From Chitinophagaceae bacterium (GTDB lineage Bacteria; Bacteroidota; Bacteroidia; Chitinophagales; Chitinophagaceae), in the NCBI GenBank assembly GCA_017853575.1, contig JAFMJI010000007.1, positions 42,432-106,431 of the forward strand: a stretch of DNA of 64,000 nt. The letters run 5' to 3'. A program made the translations under genes and the position numbers. Below the pieces are notes generated by a model. That model saw nothing but the letters and a program-made list of their open reading frames with translations. It was not told the origin of the DNA and ran no database searches. Within the stretch, counting starts at the first letter, position 1. Every line of letters starts with the position of its first letter. Shown here piece after piece: positions 25,627 through 34,871 of the stretch.

Positions 25627-26586
25627 TTAGCCTAGATTTTTTACAGCCTCTATGATCTTGGGCATTACCTGAAATGCATCCCCAACAATTCCATAATCTG
25701 CGGCTTTAAAAAAAGGCGCTTCAGGGTCATTGTTGATGACTACAATCGTTTTGCTTCTGTTCACTCCGGCAAGGTGTTGAATAGCACCAGAGATTCCAAC
25801 TGCAATGTAAAGGTTTGGTGAAATAGCAACACCCGTTTGTCCTACGTGTTCATGATGTGGACGCCAGTTGGAATCAGCTACTGGTCGGCTGCATGCAGTG
25901 GCTGCTCCAAGCGCTTTTGCCAATTCTTCAATCATTCCCCAATTCTCCGGACCTTTCAAGCCTCTTCCACCACTGACAACCGTTTCGGCATCTGTGAGAG
26001 AGACAGTTCCTTCATTTTTCTTGGTCTCAATGATGTTAATTGTACCAGCCGGTACTTCAATATTCGATTCAACAATTTCAGCATTTGCATCTGATGATTT
26101 CATCGTTTCAAAAGCATTTGCATTTAAAGTGATGATTTTAATCGGGGATGAGATTTTCACATCCGCAAAGGCTTTACCGGAAAATACAGATCGTTTCACA
26201 CTAAAGCTATTGCCTGTTTCTGGAAGTTTTATTGCTCCGGAAACCAATCCTGCTTTAAGTTTTACGGATAACCTTGGTGCAACAGCTTTTCCAAACAAAG
26301 AGTTGCTGAAAATAATAATTTGTGCCTGATGTTGGGTGCAAATTTCACTAATCAGTTTGGTTGCGACTTTGTTGTCTGAATTCGCAGCTCCTATATTTTT
26401 TTGATGTATAATCTTTTTGACGCCATAATTTCCCAGGTAACTTAAATTTTCATCAGTCGCTCCCATTACCAATGCAAAAGCATCCAGATTCAATTGTTTA
26501 GCAATTGCAACTCCGTATGAGATTGACTCTAGTGATTGTTTCTTTATCTTATTTTCTGATTGCTCAGTGATGATGATTACCGACAT
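25627..26586 (-). CDS. etfA: Electron transfer flavoprotein alpha subunit
   Basis: FAD-binding subunit of the ETF heterodimer, which carries electrons from acyl-CoA dehydrogenases to the membrane quinone pool. It has 319 residues. The C-terminal FAD site is clear: GGRGLKGPENWGMIEEL (about 207-223), ATACSRPVADSNW, VGQTGVAISPNLYIAVGISGAIQH (about 252-276), and the terminal NNDPEAPFFKAADYGIVGD. It follows etfB by nine nucleotides. The menaquinone made through mqnA/mqnE would be the final acceptor. No ETF-quinone oxidoreductase or acyl-CoA dehydrogenase is in the window. Confidence 0.95.
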   Translation of the reverse strand: MSVIIITEQSENKIKKQSLESISYGVAIAKQLNLDAFALVMGATDENLSYLGNYGVKKIIHQKNIGAANSDNKVATKLISEICTQHQAQIIIFSNSLFGKAVAPRLSVKLKAGLVSGAIKLPETGNSFSVKRSVFSGKAFADVKISSPIKIITLNANAFETMKSSDANAEIVESNIEVPAGTINIIETKKNEGTVSLTDAETVVSGGRGLKGPENWGMIEELAKALGAATACSRPVADSNWRPHHEHVGQTGVAISPNLYIAVGISGAIQHLAGVNRSKTIVVINNDPEAPFFKAADYGIVGDAFQVMPKIIEAVKNLG

Positions 26587-26595
26587 AAAAATTTT

Positions 26596-27336
26596 TTAAA
26601 TGGCTTTTGCTTCTTCTCTCAATAGTTTTACCAATAATTCAGGCGTATCTGCTGGTATGAGCTTTACACCTGCTTTAGCAGGAGGTAGATCAAATGCGTT
26701 GATGGTTGTCAGGCATTCTGTATTGGATGCTTCAGAGACTTTTAAGGGTTTTGTTCTTGCAGCCATGATACCCCTCATATTTGGGATCCTTGCTTCCGCC
26801 ATCCCTTTCTGACAAGAAATCACCAGAGGAAGAGGCGCTGCTATCTTTTCTTCTCCTCCTTCAGATTCTCTGGTTACAATTGCTTGATTGTTTTCAATAT
26901 CAAGTTTAGTAGCAAGACTGATAAAATTGCTGTCAAGTATTTCAGCTATCATTCCTCCAATGGAAGAACCATTGTGATCTATTGTCTCCTTACCAGTTAA
27001 GATCAAATCATAACCATCTTTTGCAATGGTGGCTATTTGATGCGAAATAAAATATGCATCATCGTTGTTTGTATTTATCCTGATGGCTTCATCACCCCCC
27101 AGCGCAAGTGCCTTCCTAATAATGGCTTCGTTATCTATACTTCCAACATTGATCAAATGAATAATCGTGGATGGGTCTTTTTCTTTCAGTTCAATGGCCC
27201 TGACCAACGCATACCATTCGTCATATGGATTGATAATCCATTGAACTCCATCGCTGTTGAATTTTGTATTTTGATCAACGAAGGAAATTTTTGAGGTTGT
27301 ATCCGGTGTTCTGCTGATGCAAACAAGTATCTTCAT
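26596..27336 (-). CDS. etfB: Electron transfer flavoprotein beta subunit
   Basis: AMP-binding partner of EtfA. It has 246 residues. The N-terminus KILVCISRTPDT, the NPYDEWYALVRAIELKE segment (about 36-52), LTGKETIDHNGSSIGGMIAE (about 112-131), and the recognition loop AEARIPNMRGIMAARTKPL (about 180-198) are typical ETF-beta features. It is the first gene of the run etfB-etfA-nuclease-ispE. An 18-bp perfect palindrome lies 18 bp before its ATG (27355-27372), a good candidate operator. Confidence 0.95.
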   Translation of the reverse strand: MKILVCISRTPDTTSKISFVDQNTKFNSDGVQWIINPYDEWYALVRAIELKEKDPSTIIHLINVGSIDNEAIIRKALALGGDEAIRINTNNDDAYFISHQIATIAKDGYDLILTGKETIDHNGSSIGGMIAEILDSNFISLATKLDIENNQAIVTRESEGGEEKIAAPLPLVISCQKGMAEARIPNMRGIMAARTKPLKVSEASNTECLTTINAFDLPPAKAGVKLIPADTPELLVKLLREEAKAI

Positions 27337-27354
27337 ATTGCTAATTGTTAAAAT

Positions 27355-27372
27355 TAGTTGTCATGACAACTA
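27355..27372. promoter_or_regulatory. 18-bp perfect palindrome in the etfB / TPR-gene divergent region
   Basis: TAGTTGTCATGACAACTA reads identically on both strands. It lies 18 bp upstream of the etfB ATG and about 60 bp upstream of the divergent TPR gene. Symmetry and position fit a dimeric repressor site; the regulator is unknown and none is encoded nearby. Confidence 0.45.
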
Positions 27373-27432
27373 CCTTATCATAAAGATAACAACTGGTGAG
27401 GTAATTTTATATGATCAGTAAATGAAATTTTG

Positions 27433-27759
27433 ATGGACAAGATCACGAAGTTGAAAGAAATGATATCAAAATTCCCAGATGATTGTTTCAGCAGACATGC
27501 CTTGGCTATGGAACTACTTAAATTGGGAAATATCGAGGATGCTATCCACGAGATGGAAGAACTATTATTGGTTGATTCCAGTTATGTTGGTACTTATTAT
27601 CATTTGGCAAAAGCGTACGAAAAATTGCATCAGTATAATCGCTCATTAGCGGTACTTGAAAGTGGAGTTAAAGTTGCCATGGAAATGGCCGCACAAAACG
27701 ATTTGAGGGAATTGAATGGTGCTTTGGATCATTTAAAAGATGAACTGAATTTAGATTGA
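27433..27759 (+). CDS. Small tetratricopeptide-repeat protein
   Basis: A 108-residue cytoplasmic protein made of two or three TPR-like helical pairs: PDDCFSRHALAMELLKLGNIEDAIHEMEELL (about 15-45) and YVGTYYHLAKAYEKLHQYNRSLAVLESGV (about 51-79). The G and A positions of the TPR consensus are present. No signal peptide or catalytic motif is seen; it is likely a binding or scaffold protein. ATG 27433 is chosen over the TTG one codon earlier. tilS starts within its stop codon (TTGA), so the two are translationally coupled. Confidence 0.75.
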   Translation: MDKITKLKEMISKFPDDCFSRHALAMELLKLGNIEDAIHEMEELLLVDSSYVGTYYHLAKAYEKLHQYNRSLAVLESGVKVAMEMAAQNDLRELNGALDHLKDELNLD

Positions 27760-29114
27760 ATACAGCTCTAAACGATATTAATCTTCCTCAGTTACTCAAA
27801 CAATACGTTGAATCAAATAAACTATTTTCAAAGGAGCATCATTTGCTTGTTGCTTGCAGCGGGGGAGTTGACTCAGTGGTATTGGTTCATCTCCTAAATA
27901 GCCTTGGTTATCGCATCACCATACTCCATTGCAATTTCAGGTTGCGGGGGGATGAGAGTACACGAGACGAAATTTTCGTTCAACAGCTATCTTCTTCATT
28001 AAATCTTGATTGTAAGATTAAACATTTTGATACTGAAGAAGCCATGAAGGACCTGAAAAAAGGTGTGCAGGAAACAGCAAGAATATTGCGGTATACATGG
28101 TTCCAAGAACAGCTGGATCACTACGCATCAATGGGTGATCATCCGTTGTTGCTAACTGCACATCATTTGGATGATCAAGTTGAAACCATCGCATTTAATT
28201 TTTTCAGAGGTACCGGAATATCAGGCCTTACGGGAATGAATTTAAAGGACGGGAACATCGTGAGACCCCTTTTGTTTGCTAGCAGAGCACAAATTCTTTC
28301 TTTTGCATCAGCGCATAAATACAATTGGGTCGATGACAGCTCTAATAAAGAATCGGTGTATGCACGAAACCAACTTCGAAATGAAGTGTTTCCAGCAGTT
28401 GAAAAAGTAATTCCATCATTAAAACAGAATCTTGCAAACAGCATAAAAAGATTTCAAGAGGTTGAACTAATTTATCATCAACAAATTTCACTGATCAAGA
28501 AAAAGTTGGTTGAAAAAAAAGGTGACGCGTTTGCTATTCCTGTAAATAAATTAAAAGCAACAGAACCTTTAGACACAATTATATTTGAAATTTTTTTAGA
28601 TTTCGGATTTACATCTTCGCAAATAGAGGAACTTAAAAAAATGCTCCATGCAGACACAGGAAGTTACATCAAATCTGAAACCCATAGAGTTCTTAAAAAC
28701 CGTGATTGGTTGATCATTGATCCAATACAGGAGGCATTATCTGAAGTATTTCTGGTGGGAAAGGATGATGCTTCAATTTCGTTTGGAAGTCATCTACTTG
28801 AAATTTCATCTCATGACAAATGTCAAAGTCCTTCAACTAGCATGAATGAGGCTTGGTTGGATGCAAAACGAATTACTTTTCCGCTCATCTTAAGGACATG
28901 GAAAAAGGGTGATTATTTCTATCCTCTCGGGATGAAAAAAAAGAAGAAAGTTGCCAAGTTTTTGATTGATCAGAAATTATCGAAAACTGAAAAAGAAAAA
29001 CAGTTTGTAATTGAATCCAATAAAAAAATTTTATGGGTAATTGGTAAAAGAATCGATGATCGGTTTAAGATATTGCCAACTACAAAAAATATCCTCAAGC
29101 TTAAATTGAAATAA
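27756..29114 (+). CDS. tilS: tRNA(Ile)-lysidine synthase
   Basis: ATP-dependent enzyme that converts C34 of the CAU-anticodon tRNA-Ile to lysidine, so that AUA is read as Ile. It has 452 residues. The PP-loop SGGVDS is at 35-40, followed by LHCNFRLRGDEST and TAHHLDDQVETIAFNFFRGTG (about 133-152). The C-terminal TilS domain includes RTWKKGDYFYPLGMKKKKKVAKF. There is no early ATG: TTG at 27756, overlapping the preceding TGA, is the only start that keeps the whole N-domain. It ends directly against the convergent rhomboid gene. Confidence 0.94.
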   Translation: MNTALNDINLPQLLKQYVESNKLFSKEHHLLVACSGGVDSVVLVHLLNSLGYRITILHCNFRLRGDESTRDEIFVQQLSSSLNLDCKIKHFDTEEAMKDLKKGVQETARILRYTWFQEQLDHYASMGDHPLLLTAHHLDDQVETIAFNFFRGTGISGLTGMNLKDGNIVRPLLFASRAQILSFASAHKYNWVDDSSNKESVYARNQLRNEVFPAVEKVIPSLKQNLANSIKRFQEVELIYHQQISLIKKKLVEKKGDAFAIPVNKLKATEPLDTIIFEIFLDFGFTSSQIEELKKMLHADTGSYIKSETHRVLKNRDWLIIDPIQEALSEVFLVGKDDASISFGSHLLEISSHDKCQSPSTSMNEAWLDAKRITFPLILRTWKKGDYFYPLGMKKKKKVAKFLIDQKLSKTEKEKQFVIESNKKILWVIGKRIDDRFKILPTTKNILKLKLK

Positions 29115-29744
29115 TCAGTTCAAAATAGTTTTTACAAAATAATCCAATAGGTCAATGCCTGCCAATAATTTAGCTGAGAGGTAGGTAAATAAAATTCCAT
29201 AAATACTTCCCCAAAAGTGTGCGTTGTGTCCAATGTTGCCTGACCCTTTTTTTGCCAATGCTGCAGAGAGAATCAGGAATCCTATTCCAAAAATATATCC
29301 CGGAATAGGATAGGGTATAAAGAAAAACTGGATGGGCATTTTTGGTTGAATTGTAATTGCTGAAAATACCACAGCAGAAACTGCACCCGATGCGCCTAGA
29401 GATCTATAAAAGCTTCTGTCTTTGTATTTAAAATAATCCGGTATAACTGCCGCAACAATTGCTGTAACATACATGATTGCAAGAACTGCTCTCGACATTT
29501 CACCAAATATTGCCAGGAATAAATAATTTTCGAGCGCAATGCCAAAGGAATAAAAGGAAACCATGTTGAATATTAAATGCATGGCATCTGCATGTAAAGC
29601 CCCGTGGGTGATGAACCTATATATTTGACCTTCTCTTTTGATTTTATATGGCCAAAAAAGTAAATCTTCTCTAAGCGAGTGCTTAGTGAATGCTATGAAA
29701 GAAGTGACTGATGTGATGACAATAATCAGAAATGTTATGCTCAT
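29115..29744 (-). CDS. Rhomboid family intramembrane serine protease
   Basis: A polytopic inner-membrane protease of 209 residues with about six helices. The catalytic Ser119 is in GASG (117-120), and the catalytic His176 in GHNAHFWGSIYG. The L1-type GALHADAMHLIFNMVSFYSFG (about 48-68) has the rhomboid H-x-x-N pattern. It therefore appears active. The substrate is unknown. It overlaps the rlmH stop by one base and is probably cotranscribed with it. Its stop codon abuts that of tilS. Confidence 0.9.
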   Translation of the reverse strand: MSITFLIIVITSVTSFIAFTKHSLREDLLFWPYKIKREGQIYRFITHGALHADAMHLIFNMVSFYSFGIALENYLFLAIFGEMSRAVLAIMYVTAIVAAVIPDYFKYKDRSFYRSLGASGAVSAVVFSAITIQPKMPIQFFFIPYPIPGYIFGIGFLILSAALAKKGSGNIGHNAHFWGSIYGILFTYLSAKLLAGIDLLDYFVKTILN

Positions 29745-30217
29745 TACTTGTGGTGGTATTTTTCATTTTTAATAATTGTATAAGCCCTGTACACTTGTTC
29801 TGCAAGCAATAGTCTTACAAGTTGATGAGGGAAAGTGAGTTTTGACAGCGACCATTTAAAGTCTGCTCTTTGCAGCACTTGCTCATCCAATCCAAATGCA
29901 CCTCCAATGAGAAATACCAGTTTTTTACATCCCATGTTTGTTTTTTTGGTTATGAAACCGGCGAGTTCGATCGAATCGAGTTCCTTGCCATATTCATCCA
30001 ATGCAATCAAGGTACTGTCTTTGTCCAACCATTCCAAGATCATCTTTCCTTCCAATCTCTTGAGGTCATTTTCGCTGAGCATGGCAGCATTTTTGGGGAC
30101 TGGAATAATCTGCCATTGCAACTGACAATATTTTCTTATACGTTTTGTGTATTCTTCAACAGCAGATTTAATGCCTGCATCATGTTGTTTTCCTATGCTC
30201 CAAAATTCAATCTTCAT
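29744..30217 (-). CDS. rlmH: 23S rRNA (pseudouridine(1915)-N3)-methyltransferase RlmH
   Basis: SPOUT-class methyltransferase that modifies Psi1915 in helix 69 of 23S rRNA. It has 157 residues, the standard length, from ATG 30217 (MKIEFWSIGK); a start eight codons upstream is less likely. The SAM knot region is LVFLIGGAFGLDEQVLQRAD (about 100-119), and the C-terminus has KLTFPHQLVRLLLAEQVYRA, a hallmark of the family. It is followed with a 1-base overlap by the rhomboid protease gene. Confidence 0.95.
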   Translation of the reverse strand: MKIEFWSIGKQHDAGIKSAVEEYTKRIRKYCQLQWQIIPVPKNAAMLSENDLKRLEGKMILEWLDKDSTLIALDEYGKELDSIELAGFITKKTNMGCKKLVFLIGGAFGLDEQVLQRADFKWSLSKLTFPHQLVRLLLAEQVYRAYTIIKNEKYHHK

Positions 30218-30273
30218 GATATCTACAAAGAAAACGAACATTTTTTGTAATTTGATTGATCAAATTCATTGCA

Positions 30274-31851
30274 ATGAAAAAATTGATACTAATATTTCTG
30301 GTACAAGGTTTATTTTTTCAAGGGGTTACCCAAATTAAAAAAGCACCCAACAGAAATGAGGGTGAAGGTCCCTGGTCACAGCTCATACTTCGTGGAGCTA
30401 CTCTTGTCAATGGAACAGGAGCACCTCCAACAGGTCCAGTTGACATTGTGATAGAACAAAACAGAATCGTTACAATAAAAAATGTTGGTTATCCTGGATT
30501 GGCAATAAAGTCGGCAAGTCGACCAGTACTAAAGTCTGGTGGAAAAGAAATTGATTGCAGTGGAATGTACATTCTACCAGGATTGATTGATATGCATGGT
30601 CATATTGGTGGAACAGAACAGGGAACTCCTGCAGAATATGTTTTTAAATTATGGATGGCGCATGGCATTACCACTATTCGTGATCCATCATGTGGAAATG
30701 GATTGGATTGGGTGCTTGATCAAAAACAAAAGAGTCTCTCAAATACAATTACTGCACCACGTATTTATGCATACACTTCATTTGGCATGGGCGCAAAGTC
30801 AGGTATCTCAACACCTGAACAGGCCATTGAATGGGTGAGAGAAAATGCTAAAAAGGGTGCTGATGGAATTAAATTTTTTGGTGCACCTCCATCCATCATG
30901 GATGCTGCCCTCAGAGAAAATAAAAAAATAGGTTTGAGGTCGTGTTGTCATCATGCTCAAATGGATGTAGCCAGATGGAATGTGGTGAACTCCGCTGAGG
31001 CTGGGCTGACTTCGATGGAACATTGGTATGGTTTGCCAGAGGCTTTGCTGGATAAAAATACCATACAGGACTTTCCACTTACTTATAACTATGCCAATGA
31101 GCAACATCGTTTTGAAGAAGCAGGAAAACTATGGAAACAAGCTGCAAAGCAGGGTTCTGAAAAGTGGAACAGTGTAATGAAGAAATTATTGGATCTTGAT
31201 TTTACCCTTGATCCTACGTTTAATATATATGATGCAACAAGAGATCTTCATAAAACAAGGAGACTCGAATGGCATGATGATTATACGCTTCCTTCACTAT
31301 GGAAGTTCTATGAACCCAACCGTCAGTCGCACGGTTCATTCTGGTTCAATTGGGGAACAGAGCAAGAAGTTGCCTGGAAAGAAAATTATCGCATTTGGAT
31401 GAGTTTTGTGAATGAATACAAAAACAAGGGTGGAAGGGTAACAACAGGTTCAGACAATGGCTTTATATATCAGACCTATGGTTTCGGTTATATTAGAGAA
31501 TTGGAAATGCTTCGGGAAGCGGGTTTCCATCCTCTTGAAGTAATTCGTTCTGCCACATTATACGGTGCACAGGCTTTGGGTGTTGAAAAAGATCTGGGAT
31601 CAGTTGAAGTTGGAAAACTAGCAGACCTTGTTGTGGTCGATGCCAATCCACTCGAGAATCTTCAGTACCTATATGGAACAGGTGCAGTTTATTTGAATGA
31701 AAACAATGAAGTTGTAAGAAAAGGTGGAGTTAAGTATACGATTAAAGATGGTATTGTATACGATGCAAAGAAATTGCTTGCAGATGTAAAAAAAATGGTG
31801 GATGAAGCCAAAAAAGAATCTGGCAACAACAAACAACCTGGTATCAAATAA
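30274..31851 (+). CDS. Secreted metal-dependent amidohydrolase
   Basis: A 525-residue amidohydrolase-superfamily enzyme with a cleavable signal peptide (about residues 1-20, ending near FQGVTQ). The first metal motif is DMHGH (His108, His110), preceded by GLI. CHHAQMD and SMEHWYG (His ligands near 220-260) and TTGSDNGF (Asp, near 388) complete the site, and a C-terminal GKLADLVVVDANPL returns to the beta-sandwich. The class includes imidazolonepropionase-like and dipeptidase-like enzymes; the substrate is unclear. The next gene, another secreted hydrolase, starts 10 nt downstream. ATG 30274 gives a proper signal peptide. Confidence 0.85.
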   Translation: MKKLILIFLVQGLFFQGVTQIKKAPNRNEGEGPWSQLILRGATLVNGTGAPPTGPVDIVIEQNRIVTIKNVGYPGLAIKSASRPVLKSGGKEIDCSGMYILPGLIDMHGHIGGTEQGTPAEYVFKLWMAHGITTIRDPSCGNGLDWVLDQKQKSLSNTITAPRIYAYTSFGMGAKSGISTPEQAIEWVRENAKKGADGIKFFGAPPSIMDAALRENKKIGLRSCCHHAQMDVARWNVVNSAEAGLTSMEHWYGLPEALLDKNTIQDFPLTYNYANEQHRFEEAGKLWKQAAKQGSEKWNSVMKKLLDLDFTLDPTFNIYDATRDLHKTRRLEWHDDYTLPSLWKFYEPNRQSHGSFWFNWGTEQEVAWKENYRIWMSFVNEYKNKGGRVTTGSDNGFIYQTYGFGYIRELEMLREAGFHPLEVIRSATLYGAQALGVEKDLGSVEVGKLADLVVVDANPLENLQYLYGTGAVYLNENNEVVRKGGVKYTIKDGIVYDAKKLLADVKKMVDEAKKESGNNKQPGIK

Positions 31852-31861
31852 AATCTTACTG

Positions 31862-34276
31862 ATGAAAAAAATATTATTTATAGCATTTCTGCTTCCAAGT
31901 TATCTCATAGCACAACAATTGCCCAGCATTTCTGATAAAGCAAAAGGATTTTCAAAACATGAAGGGTTTATTCCATTCTACCGTGATGATGCGAATGGTA
32001 AAATATGGTTCGAGATCAACAAACTTGACAATGAATTGCTTTATGTGATGTCATTGCCTGCAGGTTTGGGATCCAATGATATAGGATTGGATAGGGGTTT
32101 GTTGGGCGGAGGAAGAATTGTAAAATTTATTCGTGTGGGAAAGAAAGTATTGATGATCGAACCTAATTATGGGTATCGCGCTATCACCAACGCTGAAAGA
32201 GAGAGGGCTGCAGTTGAGCAATCATTTGCACAATCTACTTTATGGGGATTCACCATTGAAGCTGAACAGGGAAATTCGGTATTGGTGGATGCAACTGAAT
32301 TCCTCACAAGAGATGCCATGCAAGCAGCAAACAGAATCAGGAATATGAAACAAGGAAATTATAGTTTAGATCGAAATCGTTCTGCTCTCTATTTTCCAGT
32401 TTGTAAAAATTTTCCTCTCAATACTGAATTAGAAACTACAGTAACTTTTGTCAACAATGATGGTATTGCTGGAGCATATGTACAATCTGTTGTTCCATCT
32501 GTAGAAGCCATCACACTGCGCATGCATCACTCTTTTGTGCAACTTCCAGATAACAACTACCAGCCAAGAATATTTGATGCTAGATCCAGCTTCAACAATA
32601 TTTCATTCTATAATTACAGCACACCTGTTTCAGAACCAATTGAAAAATTTTATGCAGTCAGACATCGCTTGCAGAAAAAAGATCCAACTGCAGCTGTGAG
32701 TGAACCAGTAAAACCAATTGTTTATTATTTGGACAATGGTACTCCAGAGCCCATTCGATCTGCATTGTTAAAGGGTGCGTCATGGTGGAACCAAGCATTT
32801 GAAGCAGCAGGATATAAGAACGCATTTATTGTCAAAGTGCTTCCAGACACGTGTGATCCAATGGATATTCGATACAACATGATCAATTGGGTGCATCGTT
32901 CAACCCGAGGATGGAGTTATGGTGCAAGTATTGTTGATCCCCGTACAGGAGAGATTATTAAAGGGCAAGTATCTCTTGGGTCTCTTCGGGTGCGTCAGGA
33001 TTATATGATCGCTCAAGGTTTATTGTCACCTTTTAAAAATGAACCCATTACAGAAGACCAAATGTTGAATATGTCACTCGAGCGATTGGAGCAATTGAGT
33101 GCACATGAAGTTGGGCATACCCTTGGGCTTATGCATAACTATGCAGCAAGTACAGTAAATCGTTCTAGTGTTATGGATTACCCGCATCCTGTGGTAAAAC
33201 TCAATCAGTCTGGGAATATTGATTTATCAGATGCTTATGATCATAAAATCGGTGAGTGGGATAAAGTTGCTATCACATGGGGTTATTCAGATGTAAGGAA
33301 TGTTGGAGATGAATCTGTTGTTTTAAATAAAATTTTATCAACCGCTTATTCAAAAGGGTTGAAATATATCAGTGACCGTGACGCGAGAGCTGCTGGAGGG
33401 TTGCATCCTGATGCGCATTTGTGGGACAATGGCAACGATATATTGTCTGAATATGAAAATGTTGTTAGAGTCCGTTCAAAAGCATTGTCTCAATTTGGTA
33501 TATATACCATCCGTCAAGGAACTCCCACGGCATTTTTAGAAGATGTTTTGGTTCCAATTTATTTCTATCATCGTTACCAGGTGGAAGCTGTTTCCAAGCT
33601 CGTAGGCGGAATGAGTTATAATTATGCTTTAAAAGGAGATGGTCAGGTGATAACTGCTCCCTTATCCAAAGAACTTCAGCAAAAAGCCATGCAATCAATT
33701 GTAAAAAGTATTGATCCTGCTTTTCTTGAACTTCCTGCAAGTATTGCTGCTTTGATTTCTCCTCGTCCTGCAGGATATGAATTCAACAGAGAGTTGTTCA
33801 AGAAAAAAACTGGTTTAGCTTTCGATCAGTTGTCTCCGGCTGAGGCAGCAACTGATTTGGTTTTATCATTTCTTTTTCATCCTGAAAGAGTCAATCGCTT
33901 GTATCAGCATGAATTACAAGGAGGATATGGGTTGAGTGAAATGCTGAATACCATCATCAATTCAATATTCAAAGCACAGAGAAAAACCGGAATGCAAGGA
34001 GCAATACAATTGCAAAATGAACAAATGCTGTTGACTTATTTATTGTCCTCCAGTGTAAGCACCGAACTGTCATATCCGGTAAGATCAAGTATTTCAGCAA
34101 ATATCAATGCTTTAAAAAAGTTTTTGGAGTCGCAGAAAAAACTGTCAACTGATCAGCAATACATTGCACATGTTGAACAATTGTTGAGCAGATCAAAAGA
34201 GCCAGAGAAAGCCAGTCCAACTATTTACCTCGATGCTCCTCCGGGTGCACCGATTGGATGTGAGGAAATTTATTGA
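31862..34276 (+). CDS. Secreted zinc-dependent metalloprotease (DUF5117/DUF4953 type)
   Basis: An 804-residue exported protein: signal peptide about 1-17 (ending LIAQ), then a large N-terminal DUF5117-like domain. A gluzincin-type/metzincin site follows: HEVGHTLGLMH, with zinc ligands His415, His419 and His425 and catalytic Glu416. NYAASTVNRSSVMDYPHP follows, the Met-turn region. The extended HExxHxxGxxH motif marks a metzincin-like protease. The C-terminal third is helical. The start at 31862 is chosen for the signal peptide. It is probably cotranscribed with the amidohydrolase and overlaps the convergent coaE by 7 bp. Confidence 0.85.
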   Translation: MKKILFIAFLLPSYLIAQQLPSISDKAKGFSKHEGFIPFYRDDANGKIWFEINKLDNELLYVMSLPAGLGSNDIGLDRGLLGGGRIVKFIRVGKKVLMIEPNYGYRAITNAERERAAVEQSFAQSTLWGFTIEAEQGNSVLVDATEFLTRDAMQAANRIRNMKQGNYSLDRNRSALYFPVCKNFPLNTELETTVTFVNNDGIAGAYVQSVVPSVEAITLRMHHSFVQLPDNNYQPRIFDARSSFNNISFYNYSTPVSEPIEKFYAVRHRLQKKDPTAAVSEPVKPIVYYLDNGTPEPIRSALLKGASWWNQAFEAAGYKNAFIVKVLPDTCDPMDIRYNMINWVHRSTRGWSYGASIVDPRTGEIIKGQVSLGSLRVRQDYMIAQGLLSPFKNEPITEDQMLNMSLERLEQLSAHEVGHTLGLMHNYAASTVNRSSVMDYPHPVVKLNQSGNIDLSDAYDHKIGEWDKVAITWGYSDVRNVGDESVVLNKILSTAYSKGLKYISDRDARAAGGLHPDAHLWDNGNDILSEYENVVRVRSKALSQFGIYTIRQGTPTAFLEDVLVPIYFYHRYQVEAVSKLVGGMSYNYALKGDGQVITAPLSKELQQKAMQSIVKSIDPAFLELPASIAALISPRPAGYEFNRELFKKKTGLAFDQLSPAEAATDLVLSFLFHPERVNRLYQHELQGGYGLSEMLNTIINSIFKAQRKTGMQGAIQLQNEQMLLTYLLSSSVSTELSYPVRSSISANINALKKFLESQKKLSTDQQYIAHVEQLLSRSKEPEKASPTIYLDAPPGAPIGCEEIY

Positions 34277-34860
34277 TTGGAGAGTTGTAAAATTTTTTCA
34301 TGGAGTGCTAGTACCTGTGGTACTAGCATTTTTTGTTCATCATTGATGATGACATCATCGCATAATCTGATTTTAATGTCATCATCTATTTGATGTTGGA
34401 TTCTCTCCATAACTTGTTCGTATGAGATACCGTCTCTTTTCATAGCACGTTGAACCCTCAAAGCATTCGGTGCAAATACTCCTATTATTTTATCAAATTC
34501 GCCCTGAATACCACTTTCAAAAATCAGTGCTGCTTCTTTGATGGCATACGGCGCATGTTGTTCATTCATCCATTTCTTACCGTGTTCAATTGTATATGGG
34601 TGAACAATTGCATTGAGTTTTTGAAGTTTTTGTTTATCGTTGAATACCTTTTCTGCAATGTATGCTCGGTTCAATATTCCATTCTGGTATGCATCATTTC
34701 CAAAAAGAAGTTTAATCTCTTCAATCAAAAGTGGATGGGTATTCATTAATTGTTTGGCTTCTGCATCTGCGTAATAAACCGGAATGCCCAATACCTCAAA
34801 TATTTTTGCAACAGTTGTTTTGCCTGAGCCAATTCCTCCTGTTAGGCCTACCTTAAGCAT
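34270..34860 (-). CDS. coaE: Dephospho-CoA kinase
   Basis: Last step of CoA synthesis: phosphorylates the 3'-OH of dephospho-CoA. It has 196 residues from ATG 34860. The P-loop GGIGSGKT is at 8-15 and the DxD-like YYADAEAKQL near 33-42. VHPYTIEHGKKWM and EAALIFESGI follow, then the lid MKRDGISYEQVMERIQHQ. An upstream in-frame start (34920) would include the yajC terminator and is rejected. A TACATTTG box sits only three nucleotides before the ATG, so this mRNA may be leaderless. The 3' end overlaps the metalloprotease gene by 7 bp. Confidence 0.95.
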   Translation of the reverse strand: MLKVGLTGGIGSGKTTVAKIFEVLGIPVYYADAEAKQLMNTHPLLIEEIKLLFGNDAYQNGILNRAYIAEKVFNDKQKLQKLNAIVHPYTIEHGKKWMNEQHAPYAIKEAALIFESGIQGEFDKIIGVFAPNALRVQRAMKRDGISYEQVMERIQHQIDDDIKIRLCDDVIINDEQKMLVPQVLALHEKILQLSNQ

Positions 34861-34863
34861 AAT

Positions 34864-34871
34864 CAAATGTA
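34864..34871 (-). promoter_or_regulatory. -7 promoter box of coaE (TACATTTG)
   Basis: Perfect TAnnTTTG on the minus strand, beginning in the tail of the yajC terminator and followed after ATT by the coaE ATG. It predicts a leaderless transcript. Confidence 0.6.

Noticed and set aside
25868..26329. 153-codon open frame antisense to etfA
   Set aside because: Shadow of the conserved EtfA coding sequence; no recognisable domain.
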